This document shows positions 1 through 7,317 of a stretch of 9,911 bases of DNA, in pieces. Position numbers and translations under genes: made by a program. The notes under the pieces are model-generated. The model saw only the letters and a program-made list of their open reading frames with translations, had not been told where the DNA came from and did not search any database. Position 1 is the first letter of the stretch, and each line of letters begins with the position of its first letter. This DNA comes from an uncultured Acetatifactor sp. (GTDB lineage Bacteria > Bacillota > Clostridia > Lachnospirales > Lachnospiraceae), in NCBI GenBank assembly GCA_910578185.1, contig CAJTPN010000005.1:175164-185074 (forward strand), given 5' to 3'.

Positions 1-30
1 TGCTCGTGGGAATAAAACGGGGAATCACAT

Positions 31-1908
31 ATGAATAATGATACTTACTTTTTTAATTTTATTCAGGAGATACGCAAGAAACAAAATCTGTCTATAAAAC
101 AGCTCTGTGACGGACTGTGCGGTCAGGATACAATAGATGCCCTGGAAAGCGGAAAATGGACTCCTGATAAGCTCCTTCAAGACTTTCTGCTGGACCGGCT
201 GGGCATCGGTGCGGAAGATTATGAACATCTGTTGTTCTCTTCCGATTACAAACGCTGGATGGATAGGCAACGCATTCTCCATCATATCACTTATGAAGAC
301 ATTCGCCGCGCAGGAAAGCTGCTTGCCAGGTACTTGACAAATTATGATATGAAAAGTCCTCTGGAAAAGCAATTTTATCTGAGTATGCGAGCACAAATCC
401 GTCGCATGAGAGACGGCGGAAGAGCCCAGCTGTTCGCCCTCTTTGCAGAAGCGGCAGCCTTGACAATACCTGCCTCAGCCCAAATCTCCCTGGGAAATCT
501 TATCCTGTCCGCCCAGGAGTTAAATCTGCTGTTGGAAGCAGAGCATTACCGTCCGGAGGGAGAGCGAATCCATAGATACCTGGAAATCCATGAATACATA
601 ATAAAGAGAGACATGGATCGCTGGAGTCTGACCAAAATATATCCCAAAGCTGTATATTTCCTGTGCCGTTTTGCATTGTCGGAGCAAAGCCCCGCCTGTG
701 AACCCCAAATGCTCCTGAAATATTGTCATCAGGCTATAGAACTTCTACGAGATAATGAACGAATGTATTTCTTGTGGGAGCTTCTCACCATACAGGAACA
801 GTTAGTTCATATCCTCACAAGACAACTGCTTCAAGATGGGGAATCAATAAAGGCTGAAGGCGTGGAAAAAATATTCCATGAAAATCTGGAATGGAAGCTG
901 CAGCTGGAATGTATTTACAAAGAATATAAGGTTCCAAAAGAAACCTTCGAGTACTGTTATCTCTATGTTCAAAAAGGTGTATCCTGTATAAACGACATTA
1001 TCCGTATCCGTCGTCAAATGCTTGGAATGAACCGCCGTAAACTGTGTGAAGGCATATGTGATGAGAAGACGCTTGGACGCCTGGAGCGAAAGCAGACAAA
1101 GTCCCAGCGGGCCATCGTGGAAGCATTGCTGGAAAAACTGGGAATTCCGGCAGATTTCACGCGGACGGAGCTTGTGACTGCCAGTCAGGAAGCCAGGGAA
1201 CTAATGACAAAACTCCGTATTTATTCCAACCAAAAACAATGGGATAAAGTGGAGCGGTTACAAAAGGAAATCAAAGCGTTAGTACCCATGAATTTAAAGT
1301 GTAATCAGCAGGCGATTATGAATAAAGAGGTTCGTATTCGTTGGCGGCAAGGCGAAATTGACAACCAAGAATATATTAGACAAATGAAGGACGTATTGGA
1401 GTTAACATTACCTTTGGAATCCTTTTTTAAGAAGGGCGAAAAATACTTAACCTATGAAGAACAAACCTGTATTCAAAACTTAATGTTGGCGATGGAAAAG
1501 AATTGCAATGAACATCTGACCTGTATGCTTCAATTTGAAGCAATATACCGGCCTTATTTTGAAAAAGGGCTCTATGAAACAGTATCTGGTATGTATGACT
1601 TCATAATGAATTATGTGGCAAGTATATTGGGATCCCTTGGAAAATATGACCAATCTGACCAATACAATGTCATAATTTTAACAGGATGCCTGCGTTCCCG
1701 CAGGTCAGGAGCAATCCACGAAGTCATCTACGACTACTGGTGGAACCATGACCAGCGGAAACAAAAGAACATTCCAACAAATATAAAATTAGATAGTATA
1801 AAAGAGCTGTCAAAATGTATATTTTTCAGCCGAATATCAAAAAGTAAAAAAAATGAAACTTTTTATCGGATGAAATTAGAAAACTTAAAAGACAATAATG
1901 CCTTATAA
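31..1908 (+). CDS. Tandem XRE-type HTH regulator with helical repeats
   Basis: Likely a cytoplasmic DNA-binding regulator of 625 residues. The protein is visibly duplicated. An HTH-like segment at about residues 12-62 (LCDGLCGQDT, then DRLGIG) is echoed at about 323-376 (LCEGICDEKT, then EKLGIP). Each is followed by roughly 250 residues of mostly helical sequence with no enzymatic motif. HTH plus helical repeats recalls the RRNPP/Rgg/PlcR style of peptide-responsive regulators, but I cannot see a recognisable TPR consensus, so that link is inference. The start at 31 is preceded by a purine-rich GGGGAA about 8 nt upstream. The gene converges on the secreted-protein gene at 1903-2217 and overlaps it by 6 nt. 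Base composition falls strongly towards the 3' end: 36 of 60 G/C at 421-480 against 15 of 60 at 1801-1860. The coding call is firm; the ligand and targets are unknown. Confidence 0.85.
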   Translation: MNNDTYFFNFIQEIRKKQNLSIKQLCDGLCGQDTIDALESGKWTPDKLLQDFLLDRLGIGAEDYEHLLFSSDYKRWMDRQRILHHITYEDIRRAGKLLARYLTNYDMKSPLEKQFYLSMRAQIRRMRDGGRAQLFALFAEAAALTIPASAQISLGNLILSAQELNLLLEAEHYRPEGERIHRYLEIHEYIIKRDMDRWSLTKIYPKAVYFLCRFALSEQSPACEPQMLLKYCHQAIELLRDNERMYFLWELLTIQEQLVHILTRQLLQDGESIKAEGVEKIFHENLEWKLQLECIYKEYKVPKETFEYCYLYVQKGVSCINDIIRIRRQMLGMNRRKLCEGICDEKTLGRLERKQTKSQRAIVEALLEKLGIPADFTRTELVTASQEARELMTKLRIYSNQKQWDKVERLQKEIKALVPMNLKCNQQAIMNKEVRIRWRQGEIDNQEYIRQMKDVLELTLPLESFFKKGEKYLTYEEQTCIQNLMLAMEKNCNEHLTCMLQFEAIYRPYFEKGLYETVSGMYDFIMNYVASILGSLGKYDQSDQYNVIILTGCLRSRRSGAIHEVIYDYWWNHDQRKQKNIPTNIKLDSIKELSKCIFFSRISKSKKNETFYRMKLENLKDNNAL

Positions 1909-2217
1909 TCTATGTTCGTCCGTGTTTTCCCGATCGCTTTGCGGCATAATTCCCGGATCTTCCTCATTCCTTTCATCCCTCGTCCCATTTCCAATCCACT
2001 GCGCGTTGGTCACGCCGCCGGGGGCAGTGGGTGCTGACACCGTATTCCCGGCCAGTAAAGTCAATCCTAAGCTGTCCTCTGAACACCTTAGGATTGCCCC
2101 TTGCGGCATTCGCCAACTGTCCGCGCAGGCGTAGCCGCCCAGCTCATTACCCGCGAGAATAAAACAGGTAAGCCCCACTGCAGAAATCTTTCCCAGCTTT
2201 CTCATAAAATATTTCAT
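1903..2217 (-). CDS. Small secreted protein, unknown function
   Basis: A 104-residue protein that I do not recognise. The N-terminus has the form of a Sec signal peptide: basic residues (K2, R6, K7, K10), a hydrophobic stretch from about 12 to 22, and a plausible signal peptidase I site after Ala30-Cys31-Ala32. That would release a mature product of about 72 residues with a single cysteine (C45). The mature part is rich in Gly, Asn, Asp and Glu and ends in a charged tail (DERNEEDPG and onward), with no catalytic motif. AAAGGGG lies about 12 nt before the ATG; the alternative start at Met5 has no ribosome binding site. The stop shares the hexamer TTATAA with the convergent regulator. It could be an extracellular signal precursor or cargo linked to that regulator, but only the position suggests this. 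Confidence 0.6.
   Translation of the reverse strand: MKYFMRKLGKISAVGLTCFILAGNELGGYACADSWRMPQGAILRCSEDSLGLTLLAGNTVSAPTAPGGVTNAQWIGNGTRDERNEEDPGIMPQSDRENTDEHRL
2062..2096. repeat. 10-bp inverted repeat inside the secreted-protein gene
   Basis: CAATCCTAAG at 2062-2071 is matched perfectly by CTTAGGATTG at 2087-2096, with a 15-nt spacer. It lies within codons of the 1903-2217 gene. There is no T-run on either side, so it does not look like a terminator. It may be an mRNA hairpin or chance. Confidence 0.4.
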
Positions 2218-2265
2218 CGTTAATCCATTCCCCTTTCTTTTCTGTTGTGTTTCCTGTTACTTTTT

Positions 2266-2293
2266 ATGATAGTTCCGTAAAAACTCAGCCCAA
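2266..2293 (-). promoter_or_regulatory. Weak candidate promoter for the 1903-2217 gene
   Basis: On the minus strand TATCAT (2271-2266) lies 16 nt downstream of TTGGGC (2293-2288). The -10 differs from consensus at one base; the -35 keeps only TTG. It sits about 50 nt before the start codon at 2217 and its -35 overlaps the terminator stem of the upstream gene. Weak, but nothing better is visible in this gap. Confidence 0.25.
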
Positions 2294-2321
2294 GACACCG
2301 TGAAGGCTCACGAGTGTCTTG
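2291..2321 (-). terminator. Terminator-like hairpin after the solute-binding protein gene
   Basis: The arms are CAAGACAC (2291-2298) with GTGTCTTG (2314-2321), plus an inner CGTGA/TCACG pair separated by one unpaired A. As minus-strand RNA the stem is followed by GGCTGAG and then TTTTT, so the U-run is displaced by about 7 nt. It lies 28 nt past the stop at 2350, the right place to end that transcript, though it would be a suboptimal terminator. Confidence 0.5.
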
Positions 2322-2349
2322 CAGCCCTGCCAATCAAATGCATCCTCTA

Positions 2350-4383
2350 TCAATGCTCATCCATGTACAGTTGAACACGATTTTGGATCACCGCCGTCAC
2401 CTCCTCTATGCTCTTGGTACCGGAAAAGTATTCCTCTGCCTCTTCGCAGATGATATTCAAGATTCCCTCCGTTCTCAGCGGAGGGAATCTTGCGTCTTCC
2501 AGCATCACTTTCACCTTTTCCACCTTTTCCTCGGTGGGATCAAATAGCTCCCGATACGCCACATAACCCTCTTCTGCAAAAATCTCTGCATGATTCCCCA
2601 TTGTTTTCCCCCCTTGGCTGGTTTCATCATCGTAAAAGACAAACGCCCCCTGGGAGATTGCGTTATCCGCCCCTGAAAGAAACGCATCCTTATACACAGG
2701 GTACTCTATATTGTCCATAAACTGCACCTGCTCCGACAACAGAAATTGCAGAAACTCCCAAGCCCCCTCCTTCACGGGCGATCTGCTGTTCACCGCCATC
2801 CAGATCGCGCTGCTGCTCTCCGGATGACGGCCATCGTCATAGAAATAGCCCATCGGTTCCATCCCCTGCTCTTCCAACTGCTCCCAAACATAATCATAAT
2901 CATAATAAGTAAAATCCCCCTGATAGGTGGCTATAACAGGGCGAATCCCTTTCCCATCATCGGCATACCGCTTTGCCGCTTCCAACATCCCGGCAAACAA
3001 TCCTCCTCCAAAATCACATTTGCCCCCTTCCCAGTCCACCATTCCCCACAGATCCTCCGAACCCTCCAGAAAATACAGCAGAATCCGCCTCGCCCCATAG
3101 CTTTCAAACACGCCCTCTTTGTCATAGTTTCGCAGAGCCTCCACCAGTTCGCCAATATCCGGATCCGTGTTTTCCCCAAGCACCTCCCTGGAAATGCTAT
3201 ATAGATTGGCCGACACGCTTATATTGATCCCGTAGATGCGCTCCCCATCCCTTAGACGCGAAAAGGCCGCAGGGAAATAATCCTTCTCCCGGATTCCGGA
3301 TTCTTTTATCCAGGGCGCAAGATCCTCCAAGTAACCGTTTTGAATCAGCTGCCACGGCTGTTCCAACAGCGGGGCACAGATAATGTCCGGCCCCTTTCCC
3401 GTTCCCAGCTCCACCAGCGTCCTGGCGCCAAAGTCCACTCTGTCAACTCCCTCCGGGCTCTCCTCCAGATACACATAGTACTTCTCATTGGACTGGTTAA
3501 ACAAAACCGCAAATTTTTTTATCTCGGATTGAAATACAGGTCTCCGTACCAGAATAATCTCCCTGTCTCCCACCGGATCATAGAGCTCCAGCGTCTGCAC
3601 TCGTCCTCCGGACTGCAAAACCTCCAGCTTCCCGTCCTCCAAAACCTGGAAATCCTGTACGCCGTTCCCCGGACTGTAAGCGCCGTCAAATGGCATAATA
3701 CACTCTAGGTCCCCCTGCCGCAGATCAACCGTATACAGTCCTTCCTGATTCAGCAGATGCAGTCCCTCCTTCCCGGCTCCGATAAAGCAGTTATTTCCCC
3801 TTGCCAGTTCTACCGCTATGACGTCCTGCATAATCCCCGTATCCGGATCCAATTCCGCCAGCCGTCTGCCGTTATCCCCCTCCCACAATATCAACAGCAG
3901 CCTGCCGTCGGACAACTGTGTCATATCCTCCACCATATCTCCCTGTCTGCGATACAGTTCACCGCCCTCCGCGTCCAGCCGGATCAAACCACTGTCTCTG
4001 CCCTGAGACATCAGGAAACGGTTTCCATCCCTGTCCAGAAACCATTTGCACTCGCCGTATTCCATGGGCGCACCCCCCAGCAATTCCTCCTTGCCGCCGT
4101 CCTCTCTGTACAGACAGATATCCAGTTTCCCCTGAGAATTCTTCTCCCCCCAGATCTGCACTGCCTCCCCCTGGTAAAACTGCCGGCCCAATTGGTAACC
4201 TGTCCCCCGGCCCTCGGGTACAGTAACCTGACGCTCCTCCCTGCGAATCGTCAGTCCTACCAGGCTTCTTCTGTCCGCCCCATTCTCCTTTCTCCCGCAG
4301 CCTGCATCCAAGAGGAATAATGCCAGCAAAAGCGCCAGATACAGTACCTGTCTGCCTGTGAATCTCCCAAATATTTTACCCAT
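2350..4383 (-). CDS. Lipoprotein-like extracellular solute-binding protein with propeller-like N-terminal half
   Basis: A 677-residue exported protein. I chose the start at 4383 because GGGGG lies 4 nt upstream of it; an in-frame ATG at 4446 falls inside a terminator hairpin. Residues 11-28 are hydrophobic and end in LLDAGC, with Cys29 as the likely lipidated residue, although Asp at -3 is unusual for a lipobox. Residues about 40-270 carry repeated strand-turn patterns such as DRDGNRFL (117-124), LSDGRLLLI (157-165) and LEDGKLEVL (248-256), suggesting a beta-propeller-like module. From about 275 to the end the sequence resembles family 1 ABC solute-binding proteins: FNQSNEKYYV (295-304), GKGPDII (329-335), NGYLEDLAPW (349-358), AWEFLQFLLS (541-550) and EYFSGTKSIEE (651-661). 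No ABC permease or ATPase gene is adjacent, so the substrate and partner are unknown. It could be a sensor rather than a transporter component. Confidence 0.8.
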   Translation of the reverse strand: MGKIFGRFTGRQVLYLALLLALFLLDAGCGRKENGADRRSLVGLTIRREERQVTVPEGRGTGYQLGRQFYQGEAVQIWGEKNSQGKLDICLYREDGGKEELLGGAPMEYGECKWFLDRDGNRFLMSQGRDSGLIRLDAEGGELYRRQGDMVEDMTQLSDGRLLLILWEGDNGRRLAELDPDTGIMQDVIAVELARGNNCFIGAGKEGLHLLNQEGLYTVDLRQGDLECIMPFDGAYSPGNGVQDFQVLEDGKLEVLQSGGRVQTLELYDPVGDREIILVRRPVFQSEIKKFAVLFNQSNEKYYVYLEESPEGVDRVDFGARTLVELGTGKGPDIICAPLLEQPWQLIQNGYLEDLAPWIKESGIREKDYFPAAFSRLRDGERIYGINISVSANLYSISREVLGENTDPDIGELVEALRNYDKEGVFESYGARRILLYFLEGSEDLWGMVDWEGGKCDFGGGLFAGMLEAAKRYADDGKGIRPVIATYQGDFTYYDYDYVWEQLEEQGMEPMGYFYDDGRHPESSSAIWMAVNSRSPVKEGAWEFLQFLLSEQVQFMDNIEYPVYKDAFLSGADNAISQGAFVFYDDETSQGGKTMGNHAEIFAEEGYVAYRELFDPTEEKVEKVKVMLEDARFPPLRTEGILNIICEEAEEYFSGTKSIEEVTAVIQNRVQLYMDEH
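2458..2492. repeat. Perfect 14-bp inverted repeat inside the solute-binding protein gene
   Basis: CAAGATTCCCTCCG at 2458-2471 pairs perfectly with CGGAGGGAATCTTG at 2479-2492 around a 7-nt loop. It lies in frame over codons 631-642 (around RFPPLRTEGIL). There is no adjacent U-run. A perfect 14-bp stem is longer than expected by chance in a window of this size. Confidence 0.6.
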
Positions 4384-4433
4384 AATACCCCCTTTTTCCA
4401 GCCTGCCTGTCGCCTTACTGATATCTATCCGCC

Positions 4434-4467
4434 AAAAGCCAGACATGCGCAGGCATGTCTGGCTTTT
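4434..4467 (-). terminator. Rho-independent terminator, possibly bidirectional
   Basis: A perfect 15-bp stem joins AAAAGCCAGACATGC (4434-4448) to GCATGTCTGGCTTTT (4453-4467) with loop GCAG. Stem ends of A4 and T4 make it usable on both strands. It lies 26 nt past the stop of the minus-strand gene at 4493-4807, which it most likely ends. It also contains the spurious upstream ATG of the next gene. Confidence 0.8.
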
Positions 4468-4492
4468 CCGTTTTTAATTTTAAATCACGGTA

Positions 4493-4807
4493 TCAGTAGC
4501 TGAACCAATCCCCGCACTTACAATATCTTCTGTGATTTTCCAAGTCATAGATATCATAATCGTGCTCTTCATAGGTTTTATTTTCATAAACTTCCGTATG
4601 TCCACAAGCCTTACATCTTATCGTCGTCGTAGACCAAACGACATGATATGTTGGAGCAGGATCACCATAACTGTACTCCGTCGTTTCGCTAATATTGGGC
4701 CTGGTGCAGCACGCATACGCCCTTCCTGCAGCCTGTGCCGTCGCCAACGAAGACAGTGCCAATACACCCGAAAGCACAACCGTCGTCACACACTTTTTAA
4801 CATTCAT
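4493..4807 (-). CDS. Small secreted protein with zinc-ribbon-like cysteines
   Basis: A 104-residue protein of unrecognised family. Residues 1-26 form a clear signal peptide: KK at 4-5, hydrophobic 7-22, and an Ala24-Gln25-Ala26 cleavage site. The mature part of about 78 residues has Cys33-Cys34, then RCKACGH (C65, C68, H70) and YCKCGD (C96, C98). The CxxC plus CxC spacing resembles a small zinc ribbon, or could form disulfides outside the cell. The intervening stretch is rich in Tyr, Asp, Glu and His (about 73-95). GGAGG lies 7 nt before the ATG. A terminator follows directly. Function unknown; metal binding is inferred from cysteine spacing alone. Confidence 0.7.
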   Translation of the reverse strand: MNVKKCVTTVVLSGVLALSSLATAQAAGRAYACCTRPNISETTEYSYGDPAPTYHVVWSTTTIRCKACGHTEVYENKTYEEHDYDIYDLENHRRYCKCGDWFSY

Positions 4808-5018
4808 ACTTTTTCCTCCATTTCACAGGCATTTGAGTATGTCATATCCACCGCTCTGGCCATTCATGCAAAAACAGCTTCCGATGCATAAAACCGGCAT
4901 CTCCTGACGCCCTTCATACCCCATGCCCTTTTCTTTGTACTTCCTGTTCCTGAATTACATTCTTTTGTATGAGATTTCACGAACCCTTTTCCTGCAGGTT
5001 TCCTCTGTCCTTAAATTA

Positions 5019-5046
5019 ATTATACAAAAAAAGTTCCCTGGAGCAA
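5019..5046 (-). promoter_or_regulatory. Candidate promoter for the 4493-4807 gene
   Basis: A perfect minus-strand TATAAT (5024-5019) follows TTGCTC (5046-5041) at 16 nt. The -35 keeps only TTG. The element overlaps the distal arm and U-run of the upstream terminator. Transcription from here would leave a leader of about 200 nt before the start at 4807. Confidence 0.45.
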
Positions 5047-5102
5047 GAGACAGAAACAGCATTGCAAATCCGGCAACTCTGTCCCTTGCTTTTGGGAACC
5101 TT
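5031..5102 (-). terminator. Long terminator hairpin after aguB
   Basis: GTTCCC (5033-5038) pairs with GGGAAC (5094-5099), and GCAAGAGACAG (5043-5053) pairs with CTGTCCCTTGC (5079-5089) allowing one wobble. As minus-strand RNA the stem is followed directly by seven U. It begins about 28 nt after the aguB stop, so it ends the aguA-aguB transcript. Confidence 0.75.
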
Positions 5103-5129
5103 CCATGATATAATTATTTTTTAGTGGCA

Positions 5130-6011
5130 TTATTTGCCGTTGCTGATCCTGCCATACATCTCAGGTCTCCGATCCCGGAACAGCCCCCAGCTAAATCGCA
5201 ATTCTTCTGCTTTCTCCAAGTCAAACGCCTGCAGAATAACCTTCTCCTCTGTCCTGCCCGCCTCCTTTATAAGCGCCCCCGTCTCATCGGTAATAAACGA
5301 AGAACCATAAAAAGTCAGAGCCGAAGCTTGTCCGTTATTGGCTTGGTTGGGACACACCTTTTCCTCTCCGATACGATTAGCCGCCACCACGGGAATCACG
5401 TTTGCCGCAGCGTGACCCTGCATACAGCGTCTCCAATGCGGCATGCTGTCGCATGCAATAATAGGCTCGGAGCCGATTGCGGTGGGATAGAGCAAAAGCT
5501 CCGCGCCCATCAGCGCCATGCATCTTGCAGCCTCCGGAAACCACTGATCCCAGCATATACCCACGCCGATCCTGCCGTAGGCGGTATTCCAAACACGAAA
5601 TCCCGTATCTCCCGGTGTAAAATAAAACTTCTCCTGATAAAAATGGTCATCGGGAATATGTGTTTTGCGATACACGCCAAGAAGGCTGCCGTCAGCATCT
5701 ACCACAGCCACGGAATTATAAGTCACATTTCCCTCCCGCTCAAAAAAACTGATTGGCAGCACTACCTTAAGTTCCCTGGCCACCCTGCTAAAATACCCCA
5801 CTGCAGGATTCTCCTCCACGCTCATAGCCAGACCATAGGTATCATAATTACGCTCCTGGCAGAAATACCATGTTTCAAAAAGCTCCGGCAGTAAAATAAC
5901 CTGGGCTCCCTGTTCCGCAGCCTTACGTACCCACTGCTCCGCAGCCTTGATATTCTCTTCCCTGGAACGATTGCAATACATCTGCACCGCTGCAACTGTC
6001 ACTGTTCTCAT
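5130..6011 (-). CDS. aguB: N-carbamoylputrescine amidase
   Basis: Hydrolyses N-carbamoylputrescine to putrescine, CO2 and ammonia in the cytoplasm, the second step of the agmatine pathway. It is a member of the nitrilase (carbon-nitrogen hydrolase) superfamily. The catalytic triad is visible: Glu43 in LLPELF, Lys116 in VYRKTHIPD and Cys153 in GICWDQWFPE. HFYQEKFYFTPGD (123-135) and GWGLFRDRRPE-like sequence near the C-terminus also fit AguB proteins. The length of 293 residues is normal for the family. AGAGG lies about 9 nt before the start. It follows aguA by 102 nt including the stop codon region, with no strong promoter in the gap, so both are probably one transcript ending at the 5031-5102 hairpin. 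Paralogous nitrilases with other substrates exist, but adjacency to aguA makes this assignment secure. Confidence 0.95.
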   Translation of the reverse strand: MRTVTVAAVQMYCNRSREENIKAAEQWVRKAAEQGAQVILLPELFETWYFCQERNYDTYGLAMSVEENPAVGYFSRVARELKVVLPISFFEREGNVTYNSVAVVDADGSLLGVYRKTHIPDDHFYQEKFYFTPGDTGFRVWNTAYGRIGVGICWDQWFPEAARCMALMGAELLLYPTAIGSEPIIACDSMPHWRRCMQGHAAANVIPVVAANRIGEEKVCPNQANNGQASALTFYGSSFITDETGALIKEAGRTEEKVILQAFDLEKAEELRFSWGLFRDRRPEMYGRISNGK

Positions 6012-6106
6012 ATTGTTTTTCCTCTATTCCGGTTCCGCAAGCATCTACCCGGACAGCCCCCTGCCCAGTTACATGATTACCGACCTGTTCCGTGTCATGT
6101 TACGTT

Positions 6107-7204
6107 TTATTTGGATGGGATCTGCTGTGTAATACAATGGATATTACCTCCGCCGATAAGAATGTCTCTGGCGTAAATCTGAACCACCCTGCGATCCGGA
6201 AACAGTTCCTGCAAGACCTCTTTTGCCTTCTCATCGGCGGGATCTCCAAATCCCGGCATCACAACGCTCTTGTTTGCAATGTAGAAATTCACATAGGAGG
6301 CTGCAAGCCGCTCCCCCGGCATACGGGTCGGTTCATCCCAGCAGGCGTCCAGTCCCCGGCATTCCTCCTCCGTGATCGTTACCGGCCTGGGCAGCGGCAG
6401 TTTATGTACCGCAAGCCGCCTGCCCCTGGCATCCACCGCCTGCTCTAAATATGTCAGGCACGCCGCCGACATGGCATACTGCACATCCGTCTCATCCTCT
6501 GTCCATGCCAGTACCACATGTCCCGGTGCGGTAAAAGCGCAGATGTTATCCACATGCTCGTTTGTCTCGTCCCCATAGATTCCACAGGGCAGCCAAAGGA
6601 TTTTTGACACATTTAAGTACGCCTTTAGATTCTCCTCAATTTCCGCCCTTGCAAGCCTGGGATTTCTGCCTTGGCTCAACAGACAGGACTCCGTAACCAT
6701 ACAGGTACCTTCTCCGTCCACATGAATGGAACCGCCTTCCAGAATAAAATCCCGTTTATCGTATACGTCCAAATCCAACAGGTCACAAAGTTTCCGCGCC
6801 ATCCGATTATCTTTGTCCCACGGAAAATAAAGCCCATCATAGAGGCCTCCCCAGGCGTTAAATCCCCAGTCTATCCCCCGGACATCTCCCTTATCGTTTT
6901 TCACAAATGTGGGACAATAATCCCGGGCCCAGGCATCGTTGCTGGACATCTCCACCACGCGTATCCTTTCGGAAAGCAAGGCTCTGGCATTGTCATATTG
7001 CGCCTCGCCTGCACATACCGTCACATGTTCGGACTCCGCGATAGCTTCCGCCACCTGCACAAATGCCTTTCTGGCCGCATAGCCGCCATATTGCCAGGAG
7101 TCGGAACGCTCCGGAAATATCAGTATGCATCCGTCATGCCGCTCATATTCCGCAGGCATACGAAATCCGTCTGCATATGGGGTGGAAGCCTTAATGATCC
7201 TCAT
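6107..7204 (-). CDS. aguA: Agmatine deiminase
   Basis: Converts agmatine and water to N-carbamoylputrescine and ammonia, and feeds AguB encoded directly downstream. It belongs to the guanidino-group-modifying (Porphyromonas-type peptidylarginine deiminase) family. With the start at 7204 the protein has 365 residues. Visible motifs are NDAWARDY (89-96), GFNAWGG (114-120), LEGGSIHVDG (155-164), TNEHVDN (214-220) with His217, and GGGNIHC with Cys357 as the nucleophile. Length and Cys position match the well-studied Enterococcus enzyme. AAGGAG lies 7 nt before this ATG. A more upstream in-frame ATG at 7261 lies inside the -35 element of the promoter and is rejected. Confidence 0.96.
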   Translation of the reverse strand: MRIIKASTPYADGFRMPAEYERHDGCILIFPERSDSWQYGGYAARKAFVQVAEAIAESEHVTVCAGEAQYDNARALLSERIRVVEMSSNDAWARDYCPTFVKNDKGDVRGIDWGFNAWGGLYDGLYFPWDKDNRMARKLCDLLDLDVYDKRDFILEGGSIHVDGEGTCMVTESCLLSQGRNPRLARAEIEENLKAYLNVSKILWLPCGIYGDETNEHVDNICAFTAPGHVVLAWTEDETDVQYAMSAACLTYLEQAVDARGRRLAVHKLPLPRPVTITEEECRGLDACWDEPTRMPGERLAASYVNFYIANKSVVMPGFGDPADEKAKEVLQELFPDRRVVQIYARDILIGGGNIHCITQQIPSK

Positions 7205-7232
7205 GGAATTTCTCCTTAATATTTTTTTATAG

Positions 7233-7261
7233 ATTTTATAATTCCTTAAGCACAAAGTCAA
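7233..7261 (-). promoter_or_regulatory. Sigma-70-type promoter of aguA-aguB
   Basis: TTGACT (7261-7256), a spacer of exactly 17 nt and TAAAAT (7238-7233) on the minus strand, each hexamer one base from consensus. Transcription would start near 7226, about 22 nt before the aguA start codon. Confidence 0.75.
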
Positions 7262-7317
7262 ACTTTAGACACATTTTTAGGTTATGATAAGTACATAAAC
7301 AAAGGAGCTGTGGGGTT

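Larger units (their letters stand above)
4808..5129. other. Intergenic region of 322 bp: leader, promoter and terminator
   Basis: No convincing gene lies here. The right part holds the aguB terminator hairpin (5031-5102) and the best promoter for the 4493-4807 gene. The remaining roughly 200 nt would be the 5' leader of that gene. It contains short pairings such as GGCGTC/GATGCC (minus strand, around 4900) but nothing I can match to a known riboswitch. Confidence 0.5.

Noticed and set aside
4384..4446. Upstream start for the solute-binding protein adding 21 residues
   Set aside because: The ATG at 4446 lies within a 15-bp terminator stem and lacks a ribosome binding site; the start at 4383 has GGGGG and leads straight into the signal sequence.
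5124..5894. Long plus-strand open frame opposite aguB (256 codons)
   Set aside because: It mirrors the aguB coding strand and shows no domain or ribosome binding site.
7205..7261. Upstream start for AguA adding 19 residues
   Set aside because: It overlaps the aguA -35 and -10 elements; the start at 7204 gives the family length of 365 residues with Cys357.
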